NCBI GenBank assembly: GCA_016788585.1
Contig: JAEURP010000021.1
Location: 1-53,955, forward strand
DNA length: 53,955 nucleotides
Reading direction: 5' to 3'
From: Chthonomonas sp.
Lineage (GTDB): Bacteria; Armatimonadota; Fimbriimonadia; Fimbriimonadales; Fimbriimonadaceae
Of this stretch, positions 43,709 through 52,034 are shown piece after piece. The position numbers were made by a program, and so were the translations under genes. The notes beneath the pieces were generated by a model, which had not been told where the DNA came from, ran no database searches, and saw nothing but the letters and a program-made list of their open reading frames with translations. The stretch's first letter is position 1; the number at the start of each line of letters is the position of its first letter.

Positions 43709-44434
43709 ATGTCGCCTAGTATCATAGAGCGTATCGCCGCCACACTATCCCCCGATGTCTCAGTTTTGGTTCCTGCGCTCAATGAGCAGGACACAATCCG
43801 TGAGGTCATCGATCGCCTCTTAGCCGTGCCGCTTGACCTAGAAGTTATCGTGGTCAATGATGGCAGTACCGATGGAACAGCAGCGATATTGACCGAGTAT
43901 GGCGGCCAGATTAAGTTGGTGACTCACTTGACCAAAAGCGGTAAGGGTCGAGCTATCCGGAGTGGTCTCGAAGTCGCAAGTGGTCGTGTCGTCGTCATCC
44001 AGGATGCTGACTTAGAGTATTTTCCCGAGGAAATCCCCGCTCTAGTAGCCCCCATCTTGGAGGGCCGATCGAAAGTGGTCTACGGTACGCGATTTTCAGG
44101 TGGCTACCCGAAAGGAATGGCGCTTCCAAATAAAATCGTCAACTGGGGCCTTGCGCTGGCGTCTCGGTTGCTCTACGGCCAAAAGATTACCGATGAGGCG
44201 ACGTGCTACAAGGCAGTCGAGACGAACTTGCTCAAGTCTCTAGCTTTGCAGTGCACCGGCTTCGAGTTCTGCCCCGAAGTCACAGCAAAGGTCAGTCGCG
44301 TTGGCCAAAGAATCGCAGAGATTCCCATTAGGTACGTTCCACGCAATAAGATGGCCGGTAAGAAAATCCGATGGACCGACGCCCCTATCGCCTTCTGGAC
44401 TCTTCTAAAGTACCGCTTCTGGAAACGCCCATGA
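43709..44434 (+). CDS. Family 2 glycosyltransferase (dolichyl-phosphate-mannose-synthase-like)
   Basis: 241 residues. GT-A fold: SVLVPALNEQDTIREVIDRL, VVNDGSTDGT, the DXD-like QDADLEY and VVYGTRFSGG, then the acceptor region ITDEATCYKAVETNLLKSL (in part). No C-terminal membrane helices, unlike DPM1 long forms. It likely glycosylates a polyprenyl phosphate, by family. The start is 9 nt from the divergent hpt start; its stop overlaps the DinB-like gene (ATGA). Confidence 0.88.
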   Translation: MSPSIIERIAATLSPDVSVLVPALNEQDTIREVIDRLLAVPLDLEVIVVNDGSTDGTAAILTEYGGQIKLVTHLTKSGKGRAIRSGLEVASGRVVVIQDADLEYFPEEIPALVAPILEGRSKVVYGTRFSGGYPKGMALPNKIVNWGLALASRLLYGQKITDEATCYKAVETNLLKSLALQCTGFEFCPEVTAKVSRVGQRIAEIPIRYVPRNKMAGKKIRWTDAPIAFWTLLKYRFWKRP

Positions 44435-44916
44435 CCCCAGACCTTAGCACCCTTCTCAAACTCTGGGACACCGCCGTATGGGAGTTCTCACTCGTCTTTG
44501 AAGACCTCAGCGACGAGGATGTCTGGCGCAGTCCCCAAGCTGGTGTACCCAGCGTCGGCGTCCAAGCCTGCCATCTCGCCCGCTCAGAAAACTCCTCCTT
44601 CGGACAGTCGGTCGAGAGCCCGCTCGACATCGACGGCATGGGCTACTTCCCATACGATCCGAAAGCGCCCCTCCCAATTCATCTGGCAGCCGCAGAAGTC
44701 TTCGCCGAATACGAGCGAGTTCACAAAGCCGCAATCGCGTGGATTCATGCAAGAGGCTTCGCGCTCTCCGACCCGTACGAAAACCCTAAGTTTGAAAACC
44801 ACGAGGGCATGACCTGGGGCGACCGCATCGAATACATGCCGTTCCATGTCGCCTACCACACCGGTCAAGCGTACATGGCCCGCCACATCATGGGCCACGA
44901 CACAACAGAAAACTAA
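44431..44916 (+). CDS. DinB-like four-helix metal-binding protein
   Basis: 161 residues from ATG 44431. Pattern of DinB/DfsB proteins: helix 1 LLKLWDTAVWEFSLVFEDLSDEDVW (in part), a first His in VQACHLARSE, and the final pair in MPFHVAYHTGQAYMARH. The three His would bind a divalent metal. Family members include thiol-dependent transferases and many uncharacterised proteins; no specific function is visible. Translationally coupled to the glycosyltransferase gene. Confidence 0.8.
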   Translation: MTPDLSTLLKLWDTAVWEFSLVFEDLSDEDVWRSPQAGVPSVGVQACHLARSENSSFGQSVESPLDIDGMGYFPYDPKAPLPIHLAAAEVFAEYERVHKAAIAWIHARGFALSDPYENPKFENHEGMTWGDRIEYMPFHVAYHTGQAYMARHIMGHDTTEN

Positions 44917-44959
44917 TCTGCGACCAAGACGCACGCAGGCCCCGTCCCATCTAGTTAAG

Positions 44960-46201
44960 ATGTCAACCGAATCTATGAAAGGCACGGAGTTGCAGAGCAA
45001 GATCGTAACGCCACTCGTGATCGTTGCCGCTCTAGGCTACTTTGTCGATATCTTCGATCTCCTGCTGTTCAGCATTCTTCGTGTTCCAAGCCTTACTTCG
45101 CTTGGGTACACGAAGCAACAAGTCACCGACCTCGGTCTCCAGCTGCTCAACTGGCAGATGGCAGGAATGCTGATCGGGGGCCTTCTGTGGGGCGTCATGG
45201 GCGACCGAAAGGGTCGCATTGCAGTTCTCTTTGGCAGCATTCTGCTGTATTCCGTGGCGAACATCGCAAATGGTTTGGTTCAAAACTACGAGATGTATGC
45301 GGTTTGGCGGTTTTTGGCCGGAGTCGGCTTGGCCGGAGAATTGGGCGCCGGCATTACGCTCGTTGCCGAAACAGTGGCAAAGGAGAAGCGAGGCTACAGT
45401 ACGACACTGGTGGCGACCGTCGGAGTTTTAGGTGCCGTGGTGGCGGCCTTCGTTGCCAAATCGGTGGACTGGCGAACGGCATACTTTATTGGCGGCGGAT
45501 TAGGACTCGGTTTGCTGGTCCTCCGAATCACCGTCTATGAGTCGGGGATGTTCGAGCGAGTGAAGACCAGCGAGCACGTAAGGGGCAGCCTAAAAATGCT
45601 GTTTGCTGACCGCTCGCGGTTGATGCGCTACCTTCATTGCATTCTGTGCGGCCTTCCCATTTGGTTTGTGGTCGGGATCTTTGTAACGCTCGCCCCTGAA
45701 TTTGGAGAAGCGCTCGGAGTAACGCCTAAGCCAAACGCCTTGAACGCAGTCCTCTACTGCTACATCGGCCTTAGCGTTGGGGACTTGCTGAGCGGATTGA
45801 TCAGCCAGTGGATCAAGAGTCGAAAGAAGGCGATCATGCTTTTCATCTTTGCTTCCTTGTTGATGAGCATCGCCTACCTCAACTTGCGCGGCGTCTCTGA
45901 AGCTACATTCAATTGGGTTTGCATCGGCTTGGGTATCGCAATCGGTTACTGGGCTGTTTTTGTCACTACCGCCGCGGAGCAGTTTGGAACCAATCTTCGC
46001 GCGACGGTGGCGACATCGGTTCCAAACTTCATCCGGGGCTCGGTCATCATCTTCACTCTTGCGTTTGCCGCGCTCAAGCCCTCGTTCGGGATATTGAATG
46101 CTGGCATGGTCCTAACACTGGTGGCATGCGGCCTAGGCTTGTTCAGTACAGCGATGCTTCGCGAGTCGTTTGGCCAAGAGCTAGATTTTGTTGAGGCGTA
46201 G
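44960..46201 (+). CDS. MFS transporter
   Basis: 413 residues, twelve predicted membrane helices. The loop 2-3 signature GVMGDRKGRIAVLFGS and the helix 5-6 region KEKRGYSTTLVATVGVLGAV (in part) mark the metabolite:H+ symporter-like branch. The first helix is preceded by a short cytoplasmic segment. The substrate is unknown. ATG 44960 was chosen because the upstream extension is hydrophilic and overlaps the DinB-like gene. Confidence 0.88.
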   Translation: MSTESMKGTELQSKIVTPLVIVAALGYFVDIFDLLLFSILRVPSLTSLGYTKQQVTDLGLQLLNWQMAGMLIGGLLWGVMGDRKGRIAVLFGSILLYSVANIANGLVQNYEMYAVWRFLAGVGLAGELGAGITLVAETVAKEKRGYSTTLVATVGVLGAVVAAFVAKSVDWRTAYFIGGGLGLGLLVLRITVYESGMFERVKTSEHVRGSLKMLFADRSRLMRYLHCILCGLPIWFVVGIFVTLAPEFGEALGVTPKPNALNAVLYCYIGLSVGDLLSGLISQWIKSRKKAIMLFIFASLLMSIAYLNLRGVSEATFNWVCIGLGIAIGYWAVFVTTAAEQFGTNLRATVATSVPNFIRGSVIIFTLAFAALKPSFGILNAGMVLTLVACGLGLFSTAMLRESFGQELDFVEA

Positions 46202-46218
46202 CCGCACTCAAACCCCTC

Positions 46219-46247
46219 TTGACAGATAATCCAAACTTCGATATCGT
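46219..46247 (+). promoter_or_regulatory. Consensus promoter for a leaderless lipoprotein mRNA
   Basis: TTGACA (46219-46224), a spacer of exactly 17 nt, TATCGT (46242-46247), then 7 nt to the ATG at 46255. With transcription normally starting about 7 nt after the -10 box, the RNA would begin at or within a base or two of the start codon. No Shine-Dalgarno sequence exists. Confidence 0.75.
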
Positions 46248-46254
46248 TGTTGTT

Positions 46255-46995
46255 ATGAAGCGCGCTGTTTCAAGCCTTGTTTTTGCGATTCCTGTGCTGT
46301 TATCTCTTCAGTCCTGTGGCGGCGACCTACATTTCGGCGACGTCAGTCCGGGCTTGTACTTGCTGTCTTATGAGCGTTCCCGCCCCGCCGGAAGGGCGAT
46401 CATTACGGGTGATATCATGGTCGAGGTCGATGAGAAGGGCGGGGTTGACTTTGTTCTCCACGACTTAGTCTTGGGTAGCACTTTCGGAACCGGGAACATC
46501 GATGACCGCGGGAATTTCACCGCGACTTCGGGTTCATCTGTTACCGGGTTCCGCGGCGACCCGACGGTCACCATCGAAGGGCGGGTCCGTGGGTCAGGAG
46601 AGAATGCAAGCGTTGAGGCGACGGTCTCCGGAGATATCGACGCCGACGTTTCGGGCACTTATTACTCGGATGGGCAGACCAGCCCATGGGTAGCAGACTA
46701 TGACGGAAACTTGACCGGAAGCTTATCCGGAATCTTGGACATCGATGTCTTTTCGGATGGAACTCTCACGTCATCGCTTGGAGTTGGGGACGACTTCTTT
46801 ACAGGCAGTGGAACTGTCTCCTCTGTTGGATTCGGAACGATCAACTTGACCTTGGCGCCAGGGCGTCAAGGCGATGAACTCACTCTATACGGGTACTTCT
46901 ATATTCACGAAGGTGTCCAATATGCCAGCGGCACCTATGAAGGCACGGTAGACGGCAGCAGTGTCAACGGTAACTGGACAGCCGAAAGAGACTAA
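46255..46995 (+). CDS. Putative lipoprotein, unknown function
   Basis: 246 residues. The signal peptide ends in the lipobox LQSC (Cys about 21). The mature part is a beta-rich, Gly/Ser/Asp/Thr-rich chain with repeating strand pairs (GNFTATSGSSVTGF, ASVEATVSGDIDADVSGTYY, GNLTGSLSGILDIDVF in part), ending SSVNGNWTAERD. I recognise no family. A TTG at 46219 would extend the frame, but it coincides with the -35 box, so the ATG is preferred. Confidence 0.8.
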   Translation: MKRAVSSLVFAIPVLLSLQSCGGDLHFGDVSPGLYLLSYERSRPAGRAIITGDIMVEVDEKGGVDFVLHDLVLGSTFGTGNIDDRGNFTATSGSSVTGFRGDPTVTIEGRVRGSGENASVEATVSGDIDADVSGTYYSDGQTSPWVADYDGNLTGSLSGILDIDVFSDGTLTSSLGVGDDFFTGSGTVSSVGFGTINLTLAPGRQGDELTLYGYFYIHEGVQYASGTYEGTVDGSSVNGNWTAERD

Positions 46996-47014
46996 AGAAG
47001 CGACCGGAGCAATG

Positions 47015-47051
47015 AAACTAGGGGGTTAGCGAATCGCTAACCCCCTAGTTT
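47015..47051. terminator. Perfect bidirectional terminator
   Basis: Two 16-nt arms (47015-47030 and 47036-47051) pair perfectly around GAATC. The stem is bounded by AAA on the left and TTT on the right, so it works as an intrinsic terminator in both directions. It lies between the lipoprotein gene (stop 46995) and the convergent PEP-CTERM gene (end 47073). Confidence 0.9.
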
Positions 47052-47072
47052 AATAATTAAAGTACTTCTAGG

Positions 47073-47738
47073 CTATCGTCGCCGCCGTCTCGCGAGCACT
47101 CCTAAAGCAGCACCCAAACTGATCAGTGTCGCGGGTTCGGGAACGGTGGTCGGTGCGACAAACTGAGCCACCGGCGTTATTGCAACATCATCCCAGAACG
47201 TTGTTGCTCCGTCTGGCACGATTCCCCCAGCCCCGGCCGTAGCATTGACCACCCGAACCACCACGCTGGGCTGGGTGACTGTAAATGTTGTGTAGGCGAA
47301 GTGCCACTTGTCCTCATGAGATGAGTTCATGTTTGTGATGCCCATTCCCGTGTACGGGGCGCCAGCCATCACATCGATGTATGCCATCCCATCTTGCCAG
47401 ACCGTGTCTGGCTTGATGAAAGCGCTTAAAACGTACGTTTCACCAACGGTGAGGTTGGTCAGAGTGCCAGAGGCATATCCGCCAAAGGTCGCGAGCCGGG
47501 TCATTCGCATTCCGTAGTCGCCACGATAGGCAGCTTGACTTTCGCGAAAGACCTGCCCTTGTCCCCATCCTCCTTCATAGCCAAACCAAGCCAGCGAGTT
47601 AGTAGCCTCAAAGTCGCCCCCCGTAACTGTAGTGTAGTTGCCAGAGCCCGGCAAGAAAGGTCCCTGGATAAGACCTGACTGGGCCCTGGAGGCCACCGAG
47701 GCGCCAACTGCCAAAACGATGATTCCAATGCGGTTCAT
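47073..47738 (-). CDS. PEP-CTERM protein
   Basis: 221 residues from ATG 47738 (AGGAG 8 nt upstream; a second ATG two codons earlier is too close). Signal peptide to about residue 20. The body resembles a carbohydrate-binding jelly-roll (GGDFEATNSLAWFGYEGGW, YRGDYGMRMTR, FWDDVAI), a pattern typical of CBM-like 'NPG-x-E' modules. The C-terminus VPEPATLISLGAALGVLARRRRR (in part) is a PEP-CTERM tag: the PEP motif, a helix and Arg run, recognised by exosortase and lost on export. Confidence 0.88.
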   Translation of the reverse strand: MNRIGIIVLAVGASVASRAQSGLIQGPFLPGSGNYTTVTGGDFEATNSLAWFGYEGGWGQGQVFRESQAAYRGDYGMRMTRLATFGGYASGTLTNLTVGETYVLSAFIKPDTVWQDGMAYIDVMAGAPYTGMGITNMNSSHEDKWHFAYTTFTVTQPSVVVRVVNATAGAGGIVPDGATTFWDDVAITPVAQFVAPTTVPEPATLISLGAALGVLARRRRR

Positions 47739-47802
47739 TTGCATATCTCCTATCGACCTGATGTCGATGCTCGAAGGCTAGCCCGGAGGCATTACATAGG
47801 CA

Positions 47803-49527
47803 TTACATGCTCTCGAGTGCACGATACGCCTCCGCCAGCGCGTGCTTCGAGTCTTTTGGCATCAACTTTTCAGAGCCCTTGCCGACACGTGACCGGCGCC
47901 ACAAAAACAGCTCCACCATCGGTAAGTTGTGCTCCTCTCGTAGTTTCCATCCTTGGCTAACCATCTCTTGCCCAAGATCCGGATGGGGCCCCATCGCGAG
48001 GCCGAGGCCGATCGTCTCAAGAGTGTTTACATGCAGTCGGACACCAGATTGCCTAGCGGCGAGCCGAAGGGCTAGGCGGGCGAACCCAAGGCCTTCGGCG
48101 GTTCGATCCAGACCCATTGCGGCCCGAGCCAGAGTGGCAGCTGCGCGGCAAGTGGTGTCGAGCGTGCCGATTTTTCGGGAGGCGTCGAAGGCTGCTTGTG
48201 CAGTTCTAACTGATTCTGAGTACCGCTCCAAATCCGCCATTAGCCCAGCGTGGTTAGATCTCGTTGTTGCGAGGCGTGCTGCGATGTCCTTTCCTTCAAG
48301 CGCTTCAAAGTACGCGATGCACTCTGCGAACAGGGCATCGGCTTCGTCAAAGTGGGTCAGCATCCATAGGCAGCTTGCTTGCGTCGTTTGCGCCAAGCGT
48401 TTCTCATGGTCCCAACCGTGGGTCTCACAAAGCTGCAGTAGGTCGTGCAGATAGTCCAGCCCCGCTTTCAATTCACCGGCAAACACACAGCCGAAACTAA
48501 GTGAGTTGAGGAGCCTATGCCGGTCCCGAGGATCAAGATCTTTGCAAAGTAATGCTTGACTCTCCGCGATTGACTCTGGCCATCGCTCCATGTATCCCAA
48601 GGTGGTCGCCCTTGCGACCCGGCAAGAGATGGTAGACCCGTCTGCGGCTTGTGAAGCTCCCAAGGCGGCTTCAAGCAATCGCAGGCTCCCCGTCGGTTCC
48701 CGTTTGCATTCCGCTTCGAAGGCTGGACTCGCCAAGAAGTTCAACAGGATATCGGGTGCCTGCTTCAGGCAACTCTCAGAGTATCTAAGAAGTACGTCCT
48801 CCTCTGCCTTGCCCAGCTGCCCGGACCGCTGCGTCGCGCTAGCAAGCAAGCGTTGCGCGAAGGCGATGATTGGTGCCGAGAAATCCATGCCCTCAGACTG
48901 TAGGCTCCGCCTCGCCCTGTTCCAGACCTGAAGTGTTTCGGCAGAAGTGCCGAGTCGAGACGATGCGCTCAATGCGTGCCGCCAGAGCTCGTCATCGTGG
49001 GGCAAATGCTTGAGACCGTGATCGGCGGCCTCCTTCTGTAGCCCCCAATCCGACTCTTGTTCAGCAAGTTCGGCGAGCCGCGTTAGGTATTCGACCGCTT
49101 CGAGACTCCAGGCCGTTTGCTCGCGTTCAACCCAGGGCCCCTCCAACTGGGGCAAGAGTTGGCTGGAAAGCAGGTCGAGATGGGCCCTCAAGCCACACAT
49201 CTCTTCCGCGTCGGACTGAGGCCTAAGGTCAGAAAGCCGCTGGCGTAACTCCAATAGGTCCAGGCCCACCTGCCGCTCAATTCCAACGTTGTCGCCGTCT
49301 TCGGCCAATGGAACCACGTCCCGCAGTCTGGAGAGTCCGACTCGCAGGCGGTTGAGCGCTTCCTTTCGTTCGATGTTCGGGTAGAGCAGTTCGACAACTT
49401 CGCCACGCGACACCAGGGCTGGCGCACGGAGGGCCAGCAGAGCAAGCAAGGGAAAGTGCCCGCTCTTAATCTCTCGCCCGTCTGACAAGAGCCGACCGCG
49501 GCCTAATAGCTCAACCCGTGCTCCCAT
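47803..49527 (-). CDS. BTAD-domain (AfsR/SARP-like) transcriptional regulator
   Basis: 574 residues. N-terminal winged helix (about 1-95: LLGRGRLLSDGREIKSGHFPLLALLALRAP in part, LNRLRVGLSRLRDVV), then the bacterial transcriptional activator domain (about 96-240) and a long helical TPR-like region. The pattern matches SARP/LuxR-independent AfsR-type regulators, which lack the ATPase module here. TAATCT ends 6 nt before the ATG. It sits among PEP-CTERM genes and may control them; inference only. Confidence 0.8.
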   Translation of the reverse strand: MGARVELLGRGRLLSDGREIKSGHFPLLALLALRAPALVSRGEVVELLYPNIERKEALNRLRVGLSRLRDVVPLAEDGDNVGIERQVGLDLLELRQRLSDLRPQSDAEEMCGLRAHLDLLSSQLLPQLEGPWVEREQTAWSLEAVEYLTRLAELAEQESDWGLQKEAADHGLKHLPHDDELWRHALSASSRLGTSAETLQVWNRARRSLQSEGMDFSAPIIAFAQRLLASATQRSGQLGKAEEDVLLRYSESCLKQAPDILLNFLASPAFEAECKREPTGSLRLLEAALGASQAADGSTISCRVARATTLGYMERWPESIAESQALLCKDLDPRDRHRLLNSLSFGCVFAGELKAGLDYLHDLLQLCETHGWDHEKRLAQTTQASCLWMLTHFDEADALFAECIAYFEALEGKDIAARLATTRSNHAGLMADLERYSESVRTAQAAFDASRKIGTLDTTCRAAATLARAAMGLDRTAEGLGFARLALRLAARQSGVRLHVNTLETIGLGLAMGPHPDLGQEMVSQGWKLREEHNLPMVELFLWRRSRVGKGSEKLMPKDSKHALAEAYRALESM

Positions 49528-49546
49528 CCCATGAGATTACTTGGTG

Positions 49547-50161
49547 TTAGCGCGTGGGTAGTCTAAGATACCGTCGGCCCACCGTCGGTGTAATGATTCG
49601 ACCGCTCGGCTCCTTAAACTCGATCCGATAGGTGTCTTCGGTGTTCGGGTAGTCATTTGCGGCCAGCACTTTGGCGGGGTGCCATTCGCGGCGATAAAGG
49701 TAAAGGCACGCATCCCCAGCCCTGAAAGGCGCAGGCTCATTGAAGAACCTCATTGGCCCTGTTTCGATGTAAACCGAGTTGCTCGATCCGACGTACTTGA
49801 CTCCGGCGCCCAGCGCCTCGCCAAGGAACCGCAACGGTACGTAAGTGTGGCGATTATTGACAACTAGCGGTGGCTGGTCGAGCGTTAAGGTTCTCCCGTC
49901 GACCATCGCCTCAGCCCGCCCGAGCTGAAGCGTTATCGTGCGCTCCGAACGCCATGCCATGATCTGCTTCGTCGAACTGTCGAAGTAGACGACGGCTCCC
50001 AGAATGTCAAAGGTCTCGCGAAGGCCGAGAAGTGTCCGCCCTCCGCGCAGGATCGCTGGCTCGCGCAGGTTCTCCTCCTTGCCGTCGATGAATACGTGCA
50101 CCTCCTGTGCAACCGCAAGCCCCGAACAGAGCGCACAAAGTGACGCTACCAATGCTCTCAT
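49547..50161 (-). CDS. Exported protein with copper-amine-oxidase N-terminal-like (stalk) domain
   Basis: 204 residues from ATG 50161. Signal peptide MRALVASLCALCSGLAVAQ, cleaved about residue 19. VHVFIDGKEENL, GRTLLGLRETFDILGA and TYVPLRFLGEALGAGVKY form the repeat pair of the Cu_amine_oxidN1 family, a common surface 'stalk' module. The C-terminal region has a Tudor/SH3-like feel (YRREWHPAKVLA, YRIEFKE). Function unknown. TAGATT ends 8 nt before the ATG. Confidence 0.8.
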   Translation of the reverse strand: MRALVASLCALCSGLAVAQEVHVFIDGKEENLREPAILRGGRTLLGLRETFDILGAVVYFDSSTKQIMAWRSERTITLQLGRAEAMVDGRTLTLDQPPLVVNNRHTYVPLRFLGEALGAGVKYVGSSNSVYIETGPMRFFNEPAPFRAGDACLYLYRREWHPAKVLAANDYPNTEDTYRIEFKEPSGRIITPTVGRRYLRLPTR

Positions 50162-50201
50162 GATTGGTAAATCTACCACAATAACTGAGTGCAGTTGTGA
50201 T

Positions 50202-50861
50202 TTATGCCCGCGCTGGGCGGCGGCGCTTCGCCAAACAGCCAAGCGCAATACCTAGCCCGACCATGGTCGCGGGTTCAGGTACCGCGGCCCCCGCCACCTG
50301 AATGTGGTCGATCTCGACTCCGTTTGGATTCCCGATGGTGATCCGCGAGATTCCGCCCGCGTAGGACACGCCATAGAATCGGTCTTCGTCCGTCCCTCCA
50401 AGGTAGCTATTGTCGGCGTGCTGCCCATTTAGGGTGCCCAAGGAGACGCCATTGGCATCAAAGGCCTCAAAGACGATGGGATTATCACCGTCGGTCCAGA
50501 CAAAACCTGCGTGAGTCGGTAGAGCCACGTTGTTGATTCCGAACCATATGGACATGGAGCTAACGTTCCAAAAGGCATCTCCAACTCCAGCTGGCCCCTG
50601 TTGACCGGTACCGTTTAGGATGCCGTCATCGATGTCTACCGAGTCAATCAGACCTTCAACGAAGGAAGAGCTCAGGAATGCATAGTCGCAAAAGGCTCCG
50701 ACGATGTCAAAAGACCCGTCCTCGGCGTCCTCCAACTGCAATCCAGCCATGCCAAACCAAGGGCTGTCGCTGTGCTGTAAATAGGGCGTCGGCCCATAGA
50801 ACGTCTGAGCAAAGGCCCCTGCCGAGACCGCCATACCAACTCCAATCAAAAACAACTTCAT
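50202..50861 (-). CDS. PEP-CTERM protein
   Basis: 219 residues from ATG 50861. Signal peptide MKLFLIGVGMAVSAGAFAQ. A beta-sandwich body (FEAFDANGVSLGTLN, FYGVSYAGGISRITIGNPNG in part, VEIDHIQV) resembles choice-of-anchor or PEP-CTERM exported domains with unknown ligand. The end VPEPATMVGLGIALGCLAKRRRP (in part) is the sorting tag. A longer start at 50903 would precede the signal peptide and is rejected. TATATT/TATAGT boxes occur just upstream. It diverges from the next PEP-CTERM gene. Confidence 0.88.
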   Translation of the reverse strand: MKLFLIGVGMAVSAGAFAQTFYGPTPYLQHSDSPWFGMAGLQLEDAEDGSFDIVGAFCDYAFLSSSFVEGLIDSVDIDDGILNGTGQQGPAGVGDAFWNVSSMSIWFGINNVALPTHAGFVWTDGDNPIVFEAFDANGVSLGTLNGQHADNSYLGGTDEDRFYGVSYAGGISRITIGNPNGVEIDHIQVAGAAVPEPATMVGLGIALGCLAKRRRPARA

Positions 50862-50991
50862 AGTAAATATAACTATAAAGAAAGCTGCTCTTAAACCTAC
50901 CAAGTCCGAGGCTAAAGTCCAGCAAAAACACTGGGACTTCTTATCCAGCCCGTCCTAAATTGCCGCGACGATCTGAAATTACGTCGCGCGA

Positions 50992-51022
50992 TTGCGACAC
51001 TGTACGGAACTTGCCTTATAAT
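50992..51022 (+). promoter_or_regulatory. Promoter of the third PEP-CTERM gene
   Basis: TTGCGA (50992-50997), 19-nt spacer and a perfect TATAAT (51017-51022). The RNA would have a leader of about 25 nt with GAGGAG (51046-51051) before ATG 51055, so this gene uses a normal Shine-Dalgarno start, unlike many neighbours. Confidence 0.65.
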
Positions 51023-51054
51023 GTGAGCCTTACTGTTTGATTCATTGAGGAGTT

Positions 51055-51831
51055 ATGGTTCGACGTTCTTTTATTCTGTCCCTGGCTTTGGTGAGCCTCA
51101 CCACCGTTCCTGCCGCACGCGCGGCGGCGTCATTCATCATCGCTTATGATGATGCGGCGGATTCGGCCTATAACTCCGGCTGGGCCAATGGCTCAAATGG
51201 TGGCTATGGCTTTGGCGCGTGGTCGCATTCCGCGCTCGGCATGTTTGCGATGGGCGATTCAAATGCCAACGGAACCCTCGGCGGCCCAGGAATCAATGTC
51301 GGCGGCCGGGCTTGGCAAGCCGAGCTTAATCCCGGCTGGACGGGAGCGGCGGCCGTGCGCTCGCTAGGCACCTTTGGCGTCGGCGATAGCCTGGAGGTGG
51401 ACGTGGACTTTGGGATCGCGCCAACCCCAGGGCATGGAGTCGCGATCTTTGGTAGCAGTGACTACTGTCAAGTTCAAGCGATCGGATCGTCTTCCGGCAA
51501 TCTCCTCATCAATACGTCGGCAACCACGGTGGTCACCAGCATCCCCTACAGCGACGGCGGATATCGCGTCACGTTCGACCTGCTGAGCGCCACTTCGGCC
51601 AACGTCACGATCTTCAGTATGGCGAGCAGCGCGGCTCAAACCTTGACCCTGGCCTACGTCTCCGGCTCCGGTACCCAGATGATGTCGCTTCAAACCACTA
51701 ACCCATCGGCCGGCCAAGCCGTTTATGCGAGCCGCATGAAAATCACCTCACCCGTGCCCGAACCCGCCAGCATGCTCGCGCTTGGTTTTGGCCTCGCCAG
51801 CCTGTTGCGCCGCCGAACCGCCCGAAGCTAG
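51055..51831 (+). CDS. PEP-CTERM protein
   Basis: 258 residues. Signal peptide MVRRSFILSLALVSLTTVPAA with cleavage near ARAA. The Gly/Ser/Asn-rich body (YNSGWANGSNGGYGFGAW, RAWQAELNPGWTGAAAV) matches a jelly-roll-like exported domain. The end PVPEPASMLALGFGLASLLRR (in part) is the PEP-CTERM tag. GAGGAG lies 3 nt upstream of the ATG. No exosortase gene is in the window. It is one of three PEP-CTERM genes within 5 kb. Confidence 0.88.
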   Translation: MVRRSFILSLALVSLTTVPAARAAASFIIAYDDAADSAYNSGWANGSNGGYGFGAWSHSALGMFAMGDSNANGTLGGPGINVGGRAWQAELNPGWTGAAAVRSLGTFGVGDSLEVDVDFGIAPTPGHGVAIFGSSDYCQVQAIGSSSGNLLINTSATTVVTSIPYSDGGYRVTFDLLSATSANVTIFSMASSAAQTLTLAYVSGSGTQMMSLQTTNPSAGQAVYASRMKITSPVPEPASMLALGFGLASLLRRRTARS

Positions 51832-51875
51832 GCGCGGCCCTTCGACACCGGGGCGTCTTGGTAGCCACCCTATCT

Positions 51876-51897
51876 CCCCTCCCAAGCTTGGGAGGGG
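51876..51897. repeat. 22-bp perfect palindrome after the PEP-CTERM gene
   Basis: Arms CCCCTCCCAAG and CTTGGGAGGGG are fully self-complementary, followed by a TCAGGGGGATTTTG stretch. As RNA it can fold into a hairpin and may terminate the PEP-CTERM gene transcript. It resembles the CCCCTC-rich palindromes near 53600 and 53750 and may be one of a dispersed family. Confidence 0.6.
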
Positions 51898-51994
51898 TCA
51901 GGGGGATTTTGTAGGGAATCGTGTCTTTAGTCGAGACTCGATAACCGTCAGCCAAAACGGACCTTACAGCTAACCGCCCATTTACGTGCAAAAG

Positions 51995-52024
51995 TTGTGC
52001 TTTCTGTCAAAAAAGTCTTACAAT
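51995..52024 (+). promoter_or_regulatory. Promoter of the repeat/dockerin gene
   Basis: TTGTGC (51995-52000), an 18-nt spacer and TACAAT (52019-52024). The -10 box overlaps the first possible ATG (52023). That argues the real start is the GTG at 52035, 10 nt after the box, with a leader of only a few nucleotides. Confidence 0.5.
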
Positions 52025-52034
52025 GGTTTCTGTA

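Noticed and set aside
46219-46254. TTG-initiated longer form of the lipoprotein
   Set aside because: The TTG is the first part of a perfect -35 TTGACA, and the extension would precede the signal peptide.
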